NCBI RefSeq assembly: GCF_021731985.1
Contig: NZ_JAKFWH010000056.1
Span: 62,001-126,000, forward strand
Length of the DNA: 64,000 nt
Direction: 5' to 3'
Source: Nitrosomonas sp.
Lineage (GTDB): Bacteria; Pseudomonadota; Gammaproteobacteria; Burkholderiales; Nitrosomonadaceae
Positions 35,699 to 44,544 of this stretch are shown piece by piece; the stretch's first letter is position 1; every line of letters starts with the position of its first letter. Made by a program: the position numbers and the translations under genes. A model generated the notes under the pieces. That model made no database searches. It worked only from the letters and a program-made list of their open reading frames with translations, and was not told where the DNA came from.

Positions 35699-37009
35699 CT
35701 ATTTGCGCCCGGCCAGGAACGTGGCTAAGGTTTGCTCATAGGTTGCTAGATCAATGGAGTTGGGCAACAGCTCAGCGACCCGGTTCGCGGCCAACGGGTT
35801 CTGATTGGCCAGATAGTAAGAAATACCAAAAGCCGCTAAAGCTTCGCCAGGAGTGAAATTGCAATGCTCGTAGCGATTGATCGGCATGTTAAAGCGATTA
35901 CTTTGATTCCCGGCGGCGGCTAATTTTCGTCCGTACAGCGGCTCGTGCCAGTATGGCACCTGCTGGTCTTGCAGTGTGTGCAGCGTGACCAGTGGAATGT
36001 GCAAATCCCCGCCGGTTTGGTAGTAATTCTCCAGTTCAACCGATGCTGCTTCATCGGCTGCTACCCGTTGCGCTGATTGATTCAACAGAAAATCATTATC
36101 GGATCCTCTGTAACGCCGGGTTATATTGTCAAACGGATTGCCACCCAGCTTTTCCTTTGCATCGTTGGTGCCAAATACGTTGTACCACAGCGCATCCTCT
36201 ACGGAGGTATGCAACGATCCCAGATAATCGTTGGGGTCATGCGGCATCTTGGTAACTTTCACCAGTTGGTCTAATTTATTCGCATTTTCAGCGGCAAAAA
36301 TGATTGGTTCCATTTGCGCCCAAATATCTGGCCAGTTTTCAATAACTGCCGGGGGAATACTCGTTAGATCGCTCCCTAGTAGCGCGCCAAGATCGGGGAA
36401 AAAGTAGTTAAAAATTACGCGCACATCCCCAAAGTAATTAATCTGACGTTGAAAATCCCCAATCGGTGCGCACATCGCCAGACCCGAAACAAAAATATTC
36501 GGATATTGCTCCGTCAGTAAGGTGGTAACGAGGCCGCCCTCGGAGGCGCCGATGATGAGAACGCGGTCAGGTTTGCCCTTCTGCGCAGTGTAAATATCAA
36601 CCAGATCCAGAATATCTGACACGCCTTGCTTTATCGCCAGACCATTCACACTATAGCTCGTTGTGGCAAAGCCAAAGCCCAGAGCATTGGTGATATCGGG
36701 AATGCAAAAGCTGCCAATGCAAAGCTGAGATTCCGGAATCTCTATCGGTTTCGTAACATCCACGTAGCCGTGAGCCCAGATGACCAGCTGGTTGTTGTAG
36801 CGCTCGGCGGGTGGCATACAAATGCGGTAAATGGCGCCACTTTCCTGCCGGTTGTCGGGATCACACTCACTTGACCCGCTGCTCAAATCGGTAGCAGATT
36901 GATTAGGTTTGTGCTGGTTAGCTGTGGCAGAAGCTGCTGTTGGACCGGCTACAGCAATACTGATCACTGTAAAAACCAGGATCAAAGCCAAAAGTGAAGT
37001 TCGTTTCAT
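35699..37009 (-). CDS. Exported alpha/beta hydrolase (esterase/peptidase-like)
   Basis: A 436-residue exported protein with signal peptide MKRTSLLALILVFTVISIA then VAGPTAASA. After a low-complexity segment, the hydrolase core begins RICMPPAERYNNQLVIWAHGYVD (oxyanion loop). The nucleophile elbow is IIGASEGG with the serine in G-x-S-x-G form. A later block, LVTLHTLQDQQVPYWHEP, could hold the acid, and FNMPINRYEHCNFTPGEALAAF the histidine. The family resembles secreted lipase/tannase-like or prolyl-oligopeptidase-like enzymes; the substrate is unknown. The ATG at 37009 precedes the signal peptide directly; an earlier start at 37018 adds three residues. Confidence 0.8.
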   Translation of the reverse strand: MKRTSLLALILVFTVISIAVAGPTAASATANQHKPNQSATDLSSGSSECDPDNRQESGAIYRICMPPAERYNNQLVIWAHGYVDVTKPIEIPESQLCIGSFCIPDITNALGFGFATTSYSVNGLAIKQGVSDILDLVDIYTAQKGKPDRVLIIGASEGGLVTTLLTEQYPNIFVSGLAMCAPIGDFQRQINYFGDVRVIFNYFFPDLGALLGSDLTSIPPAVIENWPDIWAQMEPIIFAAENANKLDQLVKVTKMPHDPNDYLGSLHTSVEDALWYNVFGTNDAKEKLGGNPFDNITRRYRGSDNDFLLNQSAQRVAADEAASVELENYYQTGGDLHIPLVTLHTLQDQQVPYWHEPLYGRKLAAAGNQSNRFNMPINRYEHCNFTPGEALAAFGISYYLANQNPLAANRVAELLPNSIDLATYEQTLATFLAGRK

Positions 37010-37145
37010 CGGGAACACCTCTTACAGAAATGTATGTGGATGGATTATAGCCAATTTCGATTTGCTGCTAACAGGTATTTCTAAGGCATCTGATTACGCG
37101 GGAATCCTTCGCCATGGATGGAACGGCATTATTGTGGAGCAGCAA

Positions 37146-37344
37146 TCAGTATGCAGTCAGTGCCGCGCACTCGATCAGAAATGCACCGGCACCAGCAGGA
37201 CAGGAATGTCCTGCCAGACGCAACGGTATCCAGATAGTGATAGTCGAGCAAACCATCACGAGCGGCGCCTAGCATCGCAGCAAATGGATCATAGGTACGT
37301 ACAACCGGCGCTTGTTCATAAAAATCAGGAGAACTCACGATCAT
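37146..37344 (-). pseudogene. Broken FmdE-like gene (frameshift)
   Basis: The minus-strand frame starts normally (MIVSSPDFYEQAPVV) and reads DYHYLDTV at about residues 36-43. One extra base near 37222 (a T on the coding strand) shifts the frame. In the next frame the sequence continues RLAGHSCPAGAGAFLIECAA, the GH-x-CP-x(2)-G core of FmdE (formylmethanofuran dehydrogenase subunit E)-like proteins, and stops at 37146-37148, so the rest of the domain is missing. The ATG overlaps the stop of the hemerythrin gene (TAATG), so it was coupled. If the single-base insertion were a sequence error, the gene would still be truncated. Confidence 0.7.
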
Positions 37345-37769
37345 TACCCCTCTGAATGGTTTGGATTGAGTAGGGCCTCAGATGTCATACCCGAATGCAA
37401 CTGTAGTTGTGGAAATATCACACGTTCTTCATAACGCACATGCGCGGCAAGCAAATCGCCAAACTGGCGCAAACGCATATCAGGCTCCAGTAAACAAGGG
37501 CCGCAGGCAAGCGCATGCAATTCCGCATGTTCAGCAAGAATACGTGCGACAGCCTCCGGATCCAGTGCATCTGCCGCAAGCCGGGTCAATTGTTCTTCTT
37601 GCGCAAAGTGCGCAGCCAACACCCCATGCCAATGCGCTTCAATCCGTTTCAGCGCTTCTGAATAAGCGATGTTGTCATTGACATCCGCCGCTTTCCGGGC
37701 AGCGCGCGCCATTACCAGCGATGTATGGTGTTCACGTGACAACGAAAGCAAAGCGCCAGTTCTGGGCAT
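37344..37769 (-). CDS. Hemerythrin-like HHE domain protein
   Basis: A 141-residue protein (ATG at 37769) that looks like a four-helix hemerythrin fold. Metal-ligand candidates are SREHHTSLVMARAA (His pair), AHWHGVLAAHFAQEEQL (H...HxxxE), LAEHAELHAL and LLAAHVRYEERVIFP, giving H/E ligands for a diiron site in the standard order. Bacterial HHE proteins bind O2, NO or iron, or serve in repair. Its stop overlaps the start of the broken FmdE-like gene by 1 bp. The start at 37799 would add ten hydrophobic residues that look non-native. Confidence 0.85.
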   Translation of the reverse strand: MPRTGALLSLSREHHTSLVMARAARKAADVNDNIAYSEALKRIEAHWHGVLAAHFAQEEQLTRLAADALDPEAVARILAEHAELHALACGPCLLEPDMRLRQFGDLLAAHVRYEERVIFPQLQLHSGMTSEALLNPNHSEG

Positions 37770-38016
37770 ACTGTATAAAAAATTGGTTAGAAAAAGCAAT
37801 CTCGCACAATTATCTGCTGTCTTTGCAAGATCGATAATTATTTGATGTATAGGCTAAAAAATTGACGACCTATTCCTTCAGCGCAAGATAGCATTCTTGC
37901 TGAATTAGATTGGTGCTTACAACCCAAAAATTAAAAGGGTCGATTGGTCTTTCATCGCTGAGCTTTGCCGGTAACTGTCCAATTCACAACGACACGGATT
38001 TATTTATACAGGTACG

Positions 38017-39720
38017 TCAATACATCGTTTTTAGACCGGTTTTCACATAATCAGGAAGATTGATCTGATTTTCAATTCGATCAAGAAATGTCGAATCGTC
38101 AGCAACTGTCAGCGGATCCAGTTTCAGCGGCACAACGATTTCCGAAAGCGGTACCGCCGCGCGCTCTAACCCGCGCAATGCGCCCGTGAGCTCGCGTTCA
38201 CCCAGCAGAGGTAATCGTGGACGTATATCCACCCCTACATCCTCCAGCTCATCCAGTGCAAGCGTCCACTCTTGTTTCGCTGGCAATTTCTTTTCCAATT
38301 TCGACAATACCGTACGTCGTTCCGCCTTAGGCTTCTCTAACTCGCGCGCTAATTCCGGCAGCCGGAGAAGTGCTTCACGAAGCATGTTCGTGGCCGTTTT
38401 TAATGAGAGGCTCCCAACCGATGGATCAGCAGTTTCCTGTTGCAAGAAAATCATCCGCTTCAATCCTCCGATTCGAAGCATCTCGCCCACAGCCCCTAGA
38501 CGTTGCATCAGGCCAGGGTTTCCATAGCGTGCAACCCCATTGATCATAACCATACGAATAGCAGTTTCCTTCGCTTGCAGAATACTTTCATAGGGATCGC
38601 CAGAATCCTTCGAGATGACTATAAGATCCGCACGTTTGCCTGCTTCGAGCGTGCCAAGCACGGCATCCCATTGCAAAATAGAAGCGGCATTCCGTGTCGC
38701 CATCGCAAGAATATCGCGGTCACTAAATACAGATCCCATCGCTTGACTGACCAATCGGGCTACTTTCAGTTCTCCCAAAAGATTCTTGCTCCCCGAAGGC
38801 GACCAATCGGAACCGATGCCGATTCGAACCCCAGCCGCTTTTGCAGCCTTGATCTTTGCAGTTTCGCCATACAACAGCAAATTGCTCATCGGAGACCAAA
38901 TCATGGCACCTTTTTCTTTTCCGAGGATGTCAAAATCCTTTTCTTCTAATCCCGCGCAATGGATTCCAGCCAGTTGCTGATTAATCGCCCATTTCCCATC
39001 CGAAATTTGCAGGGATTGAAAATGTTTATTTGCGGTTTTATCAACGCCTTCACTTAAATGAAGCAGAAAACAAGTCGCTTTCTGCAGACGCTCAAAAAAC
39101 CGATTCGCATTCTTGGCTTCGATATCAGCAACTCTGGTATCCGCCTCCGGCAAATCTTTTTCATTTGTTTGCTCCACATTCCGCACGACACCACGGTAGA
39201 AGCGGCGAATCCCGGCATTACTGAACAACTGTATTCCTTGACTGGTCGTCACGCCCCCAAGCAGGCTCTTGCATTCAACGTAACGAATAAGGGCTGGGAC
39301 CAATTCCGGAGATTTGCCAATAATCTGCATGGGGCCGCTGATCAGTTTACGATAAGCAGGAATTCCTGACCATTGGTCGCGATTGTTGTACTGCTTCGGC
39401 ACGTCCCAAAGGCACAGTGCGTTATACGCCAGATGATTGTGCAGTTCAATCAGACCGGGGTAGATTGTCCCACCGGTTTTAACAACCGGCACATCCTCAA
39501 ACCCAACTGGACAGGGCGCTTGCGATTCATTAACCGCGACAATGTTGCCTCGATCAATGTAGATCGTTCCATCCGGAATCACCCGGAACGAACCGTCCAT
39601 CGTGACAATCCGTCCGCTCAATGCACATTTTCGGCCCATCAAAGGATCAATCGGATCAACACGCGCTTTGCGAATCACAACTTTTGGCGATGAGTGGCTA
39701 CCCTGCGTTGCGCTACTCAT
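38017..39720 (-). CDS. Amidohydrolase superfamily protein
   Basis: A 567-residue metal-dependent hydrolase. The strand 1 H-x-H is HNH (94-96) in PGLIELHNHLAYNAL. Other likely ligands are H221 (LLHLSEG), H254 (AGIHCAGL) and D305 in IGIGSDWSPSGSKN. The barrel is closed by a small beta domain (N-terminal CALSGRIVTMDGSF, and LEAGKRADLIVI). This is the TRZ/ATZ or cytosine-deaminase-like arrangement. A C-terminal extension of about 140 residues (from 430) is helical and basic and is not part of the standard fold. It overlaps the uracil-DNA-glycosylase-fold gene by 4 bp (39717-39720). The substrate is unknown; a deaminated nucleobase derivative would fit the neighbour but is speculation. Confidence 0.85.
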   Translation of the reverse strand: MSSATQGSHSSPKVVIRKARVDPIDPLMGRKCALSGRIVTMDGSFRVIPDGTIYIDRGNIVAVNESQAPCPVGFEDVPVVKTGGTIYPGLIELHNHLAYNALCLWDVPKQYNNRDQWSGIPAYRKLISGPMQIIGKSPELVPALIRYVECKSLLGGVTTSQGIQLFSNAGIRRFYRGVVRNVEQTNEKDLPEADTRVADIEAKNANRFFERLQKATCFLLHLSEGVDKTANKHFQSLQISDGKWAINQQLAGIHCAGLEEKDFDILGKEKGAMIWSPMSNLLLYGETAKIKAAKAAGVRIGIGSDWSPSGSKNLLGELKVARLVSQAMGSVFSDRDILAMATRNAASILQWDAVLGTLEAGKRADLIVISKDSGDPYESILQAKETAIRMVMINGVARYGNPGLMQRLGAVGEMLRIGGLKRMIFLQQETADPSVGSLSLKTATNMLREALLRLPELARELEKPKAERRTVLSKLEKKLPAKQEWTLALDELEDVGVDIRPRLPLLGERELTGALRGLERAAVPLSEIVVPLKLDPLTVADDSTFLDRIENQINLPDYVKTGLKTMY

Positions 39721-40538
39721 AATTTCGGTACCAAACCTTTCGGAACTGTAATCGTAATATTGCGCCGCTTGGCGTTCACATCGGCTCCCGCACGGCGCGC
39801 CCAGTTATCGGATTCCCGCATCCATGCCGGAAGTCCGGGTGGAAAATCAAACTCGGGAATAAGGACCTTATCTCCCGGCTGCCACGATTCACCATACGGT
39901 ACTAGCGATTGCACCCGATCAGGATGTTGGATAGCGGCGTGGAGCGTTTGCAGTGCGACATTCCATTTGGCCAACATTACCTTTGTGGCTACGCGCAATT
40001 TTTCCTTATCACCGTCTGAAGCGCTTTCCGGCTGGGTTGGGTGCGTAATCGGTACATACGTCACCGCAACACTCTGACTATCCGGTGTAGCAGACCATGT
40101 TTTCCAAGCTTCGTCAGCCAGCACGCCCAGGGTAATGACTGCTTCAATTTTCTGACTAACCAGCAGCGCTTTCAACCAGCGATGCCGGTAATCAATGATT
40201 CCCACGGCTTTTTTGTTCTTTGCACTGACGCTTCCATACACGCTGTACAAAAACGTATTGATCATGACGTAACTGTGATCGATTCCCAGCTTCGCCAGAA
40301 ACCCTTGAATCCGCTGCCCCGCCTCACCAACCAGAATCCGCCGCACAACCGCTTCGTTCTGCGCCGGATCTTGTCCGATCAAAAGAACACGGGGTGAATC
40401 GTCCAATCGCCCCCGATGAAAGATCGGCCCCCATTCCACGCGAAAATTTCCAATTGGATATACAGCGGAGTCTGGATAATTCTCGCACAGGCTTTTAAAC
40501 GGCTCTTCTATATAACCAGGATCGAATTGATGTGCCAT
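39717..40538 (-). CDS. Uracil-DNA glycosylase superfamily protein
   Basis: A 273-residue protein with the UDG fold. Motif A is IGQDPAQNEAVVRRILVGEAGQRIQGFLAKLGI (54-86); GQDPA-x-NE differs from the family 1 GQDPYH and the family 4 GEAPG forms. INTFLYSV (93-100) and AVITLGVLADEAW are the inner strands. ITHPTQPESAS is the likely motif B histidine. It would remove uracil or another base from DNA, or act on a related substrate, in the cytosol. Its own stop overlaps the amidohydrolase start by 4 bp, so the pair is coupled. There is no Fe-S cysteine set. The family is clear; the exact base specificity is not. Confidence 0.8.
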   Translation of the reverse strand: MAHQFDPGYIEEPFKSLCENYPDSAVYPIGNFRVEWGPIFHRGRLDDSPRVLLIGQDPAQNEAVVRRILVGEAGQRIQGFLAKLGIDHSYVMINTFLYSVYGSVSAKNKKAVGIIDYRHRWLKALLVSQKIEAVITLGVLADEAWKTWSATPDSQSVAVTYVPITHPTQPESASDGDKEKLRVATKVMLAKWNVALQTLHAAIQHPDRVQSLVPYGESWQPGDKVLIPEFDFPPGLPAWMRESDNWARRAGADVNAKRRNITITVPKGLVPKL

Positions 40539-40823
40539 CTCTGTCTCTCCTTCACTGATCTATGAGATTCTATTCTAACGCGCTTTTTCTGAAAAAAATA
40601 AAAGATACCGCAAACTTTTTTGTATGAACGAAATAGTATTAGCATGCACTATCTTGTTTGAAAAAGAAGAATTAGGACAAGTGTCCTAGAAAAACAAGGA
40701 GCATCTGACTACAGCATTAAACCATCTGAACAGTTAACATAAATCGCTAATGTTTAAATATTATTTAAATATAGACGGAGTAGAGTTTATTTCTTATTCA
40801 CACGTGTGTAGAAGGTGAAAATT

Positions 40824-41468
40824 ATGAAACATATAATAAAATTAGTATTTGGATCTCTCATTACAATCTTTTTTTCTGCATCAGCGTTTGCGGTGACCGT
40901 GTCATGGACTGATTGGACTTCTTCGCCTGACTCGTTTTCAGCATCTGGAAATATTGGGTCTATCAGCGTCGGATACGTCGGTACCGGTGCACATTCCTTT
41001 GTCACAACCGGCGCAGGAACCAATTTCTGGACTGGAACGGCATATACCAACGGCTCCGTCAGTAATGCGCCGCCAGCTTCCGATATCATTGCGCTCGATC
41101 AGGGCGGTACAGTCACGATAACATTTTCATCGCCCGTTGCGAATCCCTATATCGGCTTGGTGAGCTGGAACAGCAATACTGTGGATTTCGGCGTGCCAAT
41201 CGTAATCGATAGTTTTGGTCCAGGATTCTGGGGTAACGGTACACCCATCCTGAATGGCTCAGGCACTGGCTTCTTCGGCTCCGGCGAAGTACATGGTGTC
41301 GTCCAGCTACCAGGTATTTTCACTTCCATTACGTTTACGCATACCAGTGAAAATTGGCATGGGTTTACAGTCGGCGCTCCGATTCCGGAACCAGAAACTT
41401 ACGCCATGCTGCTAGCCGGATTGGGCTTACTGGGTTTTGTAGCACGCCGCCGGAAAAAAAACGCATAA
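40824..41468 (+). CDS. PEP-CTERM sorted exported protein
   Basis: A 214-residue exported protein (ATG at 40824, with GAAGG upstream; a GTG at 40815 is an alternative). The signal peptide runs to about residue 24 (TIFFSASAFAV). The mature domain is beta-rich and full of Gly, Ser, Thr and Asn. The C-terminus is the sorting module: IPEPETY, hydrophobic helix AMLLAGLGLLGFVA and basic tail RRRKKNA. The likely fate is exosortase processing and surface display. It has its own terminator at 41492-41524. It differs from the other PEP-CTERM protein in the body, so the two are not recent duplicates. Confidence 0.93.
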   Translation: MKHIIKLVFGSLITIFFSASAFAVTVSWTDWTSSPDSFSASGNIGSISVGYVGTGAHSFVTTGAGTNFWTGTAYTNGSVSNAPPASDIIALDQGGTVTITFSSPVANPYIGLVSWNSNTVDFGVPIVIDSFGPGFWGNGTPILNGSGTGFFGSGEVHGVVQLPGIFTSITFTHTSENWHGFTVGAPIPEPETYAMLLAGLGLLGFVARRRKKNA

Positions 41469-41491
41469 TTTGATTTCGCTGTAACTTCCAT

Positions 41492-41524
41492 AAACCTCGC
41501 TCTGGTAGCGGGGTTTGTTTTTTC
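41492..41524 (+). terminator. Rho-independent terminator after PEP-CTERM gene
   Basis: AAACCTCGCT (41493-41502) pairs with AGCGGGGTTT (41507-41516, one G-U pair) in a short-loop hairpin, followed by a T-rich tract, GTTTTTTTC. Confidence 0.88.
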
Positions 41525-41737
41525 TAGCTTAAATGGAAGGAAAATTCCAGATTTCTTCCCTTTTATCTGCATTAGTTTGATTCCGTAGGCACGTAATCAA
41601 TGCAAGGATGCGATTGCGGTTACGGAAAAAGACGCGCTCCTCTTTATACCGCACAAGCGTTTCCTCCTGTTCAGAATGTGCCGATGCACGGTTTGCCAAT
41701 GCACCGCAATACGATCTCGACGAATTTGGCTATTTCG

Positions 41738-42232
41738 TCATAACCGTGAGAGGATCTTTTCGACAGCATCTTTCAGTGCTGGTGGAAGCGTGATGAATGA
41801 CATTGCAGTACTTGAGATAAATGCAGCGCCATATTTATAATTCTCTGAATAACCGAAGGGCCAAGTCCGCATTTGGTACAATTTAGCTCGCAATTGGATT
41901 ATATGTTCATTCTGCTCTCTCAAATCACCGGTTTGAGAAAACTCGCCATTACTTAGACTGTTAATTTTTTTGAGTAATTTATCCAATTTATTCTTTAATT
42001 CTGTATCTTCTTTAAATTTAAATTCGCACAACAGTTGATTAATCCCAGTTGAAGGAATCATTACAACCAATAAAGACAGGACATACGGAAATGCAATCCA
42101 TACCCACATGAAAAACCTGCTTATGAGGCTCTCGTTGTTCCAATTTGTATTAATGATGTAGCTAGATATCAGCACACCGACAATCAATGTCACAGTACTG
42201 AATTTAATAATCGCATCACCTAGAAACCTCAT
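41738..42232 (-). CDS. Small membrane protein with coiled-coil tail
   Basis: A 164-residue protein starting at an ATG at 42232, with helices near 13-30 and 43-68, a charged, heptad-like stretch (FKEDTELKNKLDKLLKKINSLS) and a C-terminal hydrophobic part. I do not recognise a family. It overlaps the upstream 104-residue frame by 4 bp (ATGA), so it would be coupled to it. A longer frame reading up to 42370 contains the same gene and is not preferred. This and its two upstream neighbours look like one small membrane-protein cluster, perhaps partly decayed. Confidence 0.5.
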   Translation of the reverse strand: MRFLGDAIIKFSTVTLIVGVLISSYIINTNWNNESLISRFFMWVWIAFPYVLSLLVVMIPSTGINQLLCEFKFKEDTELKNKLDKLLKKINSLSNGEFSQTGDLREQNEHIIQLRAKLYQMRTWPFGYSENYKYGAAFISSTAMSFITLPPALKDAVEKILSRL

Positions 42233-42543
42233 ACCACTACACCCATCGGGAGATGTGTATTCAAATTCAAAAGACCTGCACGGGAGAGGTAGGCAATGAT
42301 GTCTATGACACCATAAATACCCCAAGCTGGCAATCCGCACACAAAACCAACCAAAAAATATCCCCAGCAAAGTGAGATTTTTTCAATATTACTGCCGTCC
42401 GGCAGGCCAAACCACAACCCGAACGAAAGGTTGAACAATCCAAATGCAATAGCCGAAGTGAGAAAAGCGCGGTCGCTTAACACTTTGTTAATACGTGTCA
42501 AATAGTTTTGATGATCTTCATCGGGTTTCCACAAGATATTCAA
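42229..42543 (-). CDS. Small membrane protein
   Basis: A 104-residue frame starting at a TTG (42543), directly after the stop of the frame upstream. A charged N-terminus (NILWKPDEDHQNYLTRI) is followed by three hydrophobic helices (about 28-47, 57-75 and 77-93). The stop overlaps the ATG of the next gene by 4 bp. No family is recognised. The TTG start and end-to-end arrangement leave open that this is part of a longer gene broken by a frameshift. Confidence 0.45.
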   Translation of the reverse strand: MNILWKPDEDHQNYLTRINKVLSDRAFLTSAIAFGLFNLSFGLWFGLPDGSNIEKISLCWGYFLVGFVCGLPAWGIYGVIDIIAYLSRAGLLNLNTHLPMGVVV

Positions 42544-42757
42544 TCAAGGAAACAGATTGTGAAAAGTATGTGTGGCGTAATATAAGAAGGTCATGGCGAA
42601 GAAAATGATGACACCTATCATCCAATCCCATCGAGAAAATATTTTTTCGGCATCGCCAGAATACACGGAAAGCGCCAAAAAATGCGCCTATTGTCGTCAG
42701 TGCAAGCTGAATTCCAAAACATTTTCGAACTGGTTGCGGTTTTATCGTTCCGAGCAA
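42544..42757 (-). pseudogene. Frameshifted small membrane gene
   Basis: The frame from 42757 reads LGTIKPQPVRKCFGIQLA then LTTIGAFF, up to a run of six A (T on the coding strand) at 42677-42682. Dropping one base there joins it to LALSVYSGDAEKIFSRWDWM followed by IGVIIFFAMTFLYYATH, a clear membrane helix, which stops at 42544-42546 immediately before the next start. Without the shift the reading frame gives a non-hydrophobic, basic tail. A homopolymer frameshift, or a sequencing error, is therefore likely. The start codon (TTG) is uncertain. Confidence 0.45.
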
Positions 42758-43168
42758 GTAGCCACAACTACGCCGACCTTGATTCCAGTCGAGATCAAAT
42801 CAATAGCTTCCTCGTTTGGCGCATTGTGTTTACGTTGTCCGCAAGGGCATGCATTGGAACTGCCAGCAGATGTATCAGGGCAGAAGATATTCAGAGTTCG
42901 AAATGGTAAAGCCGAGAGTGTCGGTTGCAACCCTGTTACCGATACGCAGAGATGCCGTTGAGATGCTCAGCACACGGGCAAAGCAAAGGTATGAACATAT
43001 ATGGATTAATTCACTAAAGCTAAATGCTACCTTGAGGATTTTCTATTTTTTTATGAAAAAACGGCTAAGTGAAACATTGCATCATCGATGCAAATACTCT
43101 TACGTTTATCTTACATGCTACGAAGAAAAAAACACCTAGATTTTTATTCTATAGGCGCTTGTTTTTAT
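42758..43168. other. Stretch without recognisable gene before tRNA-fMet
   Basis: About 410 bp between the small membrane cluster and the initiator tRNA. Several overlapping short frames exist on both strands, none with a family signature. There is no clear hairpin. It is best treated as intergenic or as decayed coding sequence. Confidence 0.4.
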
Positions 43169-43245
<77 letters not shown>

Positions 43246-43325
43246 TCAGAAGCGGAATTATAGCACAAGCTGGCGTATACAGGTCAATTAACATCTTCAG
43301 CGATTTTAGATTAACAAGCGCGGCG

Positions 43326-44192
43326 TTAGCACTGCGACAAAGGATTACCCCATTTGGTCTGTTTATGCCGTTGCCAAGCGGCTTCCTTTTTAATTACTGC
43401 GTCAATAATCTGCAAAATACTATTAACATTAACAGGTTTGTCCTGTTGTTTAGCATTCCCGCTCAATTGAGCCTGTGGCAATTTTCCACGTTGATAGAAG
43501 GACCATATCTCCGCCGCATAATCAGATTGAGCTAATTCTGGAGCAAACCGGCTGAAATAAGCTGTTAGATTATCAATATCCCGTTTAATCATATGGCGTG
43601 CTTGATGATTATCCGCCGCATTCACTGCCTGGGGCAGATCAATAATAACCGGGCCTTGACTACCTATCAGCACATTGTATTGTGATAAATCACCATGAAC
43701 AATTCCGGCACAAAGCATTTTTACAATCTGGTCGATCAGGGCCTTATGATAAACGCGCGCCTGTTTTTGGGTCAGTATGAGGTCACTCAATCGTGGCGCC
43801 ACATTTCCTTCTGAATCTGTAATCAGTTCCATTAGTAAGACGCCGGAAAAAAAACTATAGAATTTTGGCACACGTATACCGGCCATTCCAAGACGGCATA
43901 ACATGTCGATCTCAGTACTTTGCCAAGCTTCCTCGCATGCAATACGGCCATAACGGCTTCCCTTTTCGATCGCCCGGGCACGTCGGCTGTTTTTAACCTT
44001 GCGCCCTTCTGTATAATTAGCGCGTTGCTGAAAATTGCGTTTATTGCTTTCCTTATATACTTTAGCGCAACGAATAACATCCCCACAGCCCACTAAATAG
44101 ATCATGGCTTCTTTGCCGCTCATCAGTTGGCATATCACACTATCAATTAAACCTTCTTCAATTAATGGCTCAAGTCTTTTGGGTACTCTCAT
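43326..44192 (-). CDS. RIO-type serine/threonine kinase
   Basis: A 288-residue RIO-fold protein kinase. The N-terminal SGKEAMIYLVG (25-35) is the flexible P-loop-like segment of RIO1-type kinases, CAKVYK (42-47) carries the ATP-binding lysine, the catalytic loop is HGDLSQYNVL (166-175, with Asp168 and Asn173) and the metal-binding IIDLPQAV (183-190) has the RIO-typical DxP form. Archaeal and eukaryotic RIO proteins act in ribosome maturation; the bacterial ones are poorly studied and may phosphorylate proteins or ribosome components. It is alone, divergent from the GAF/HD-GYP gene, and has no membrane segment. Confidence 0.92.
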   Translation of the reverse strand: MRVPKRLEPLIEEGLIDSVICQLMSGKEAMIYLVGCGDVIRCAKVYKESNKRNFQQRANYTEGRKVKNSRRARAIEKGSRYGRIACEEAWQSTEIDMLCRLGMAGIRVPKFYSFFSGVLLMELITDSEGNVAPRLSDLILTQKQARVYHKALIDQIVKMLCAGIVHGDLSQYNVLIGSQGPVIIDLPQAVNAADNHQARHMIKRDIDNLTAYFSRFAPELAQSDYAAEIWSFYQRGKLPQAQLSGNAKQQDKPVNVNSILQIIDAVIKKEAAWQRHKQTKWGNPLSQC

Positions 44193-44544
44193 AAGTGTTA
44201 TGACAGCGCACTCTGGATTTCTTGTACGCTTCTCATCCTCCGGAATTATAATGAAAATAATTTCAATCTTTGTCGTGGCATTCGAAAACTTTCAAATCTG
44301 AATTAACCACGTTGAGCGAATTGTAAAAAGAATGCGTTGTTTTTGGAATGTGACAAATTGTCGCGCGGCTATTTGCCGCACATCAGTCCTACCCACGAAC
44401 CAACGAAAATTACCAAATCTATTCTGTCTATCGGTTCTTCAAACCAGCACGACATGTTCGAAGTAAATCATTTAAAATGCTCACTGAATTTAGTGATAGC
44501 AACCTTGATTATCATTACCATGATCACTTGCTGGGAGGATTTTT
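44193..44544. other. Divergent promoter region, RIO kinase and GAF/HD-GYP genes
   Basis: About 350 bp between two divergent starts. GGGAGG at about 44534-44539 is the ribosome site of the plus-strand gene. No RNA gene or repeat is visible. An 87-codon plus-strand frame that runs into the HD-GYP gene has no support. Confidence 0.5.

Noticed and set aside
41608-41793. Plus-strand frame after the PEP-CTERM terminator
   Set aside because: No signature, and it overlaps the 3' end of the opposite-strand membrane gene.
42593-42961. Plus-strand frame with CxxC-like cysteines (AYCRQC, LCLRCP)
   Set aside because: Overlaps the minus-strand membrane helix that reads better, and the cysteine spacing fits no known zinc finger.
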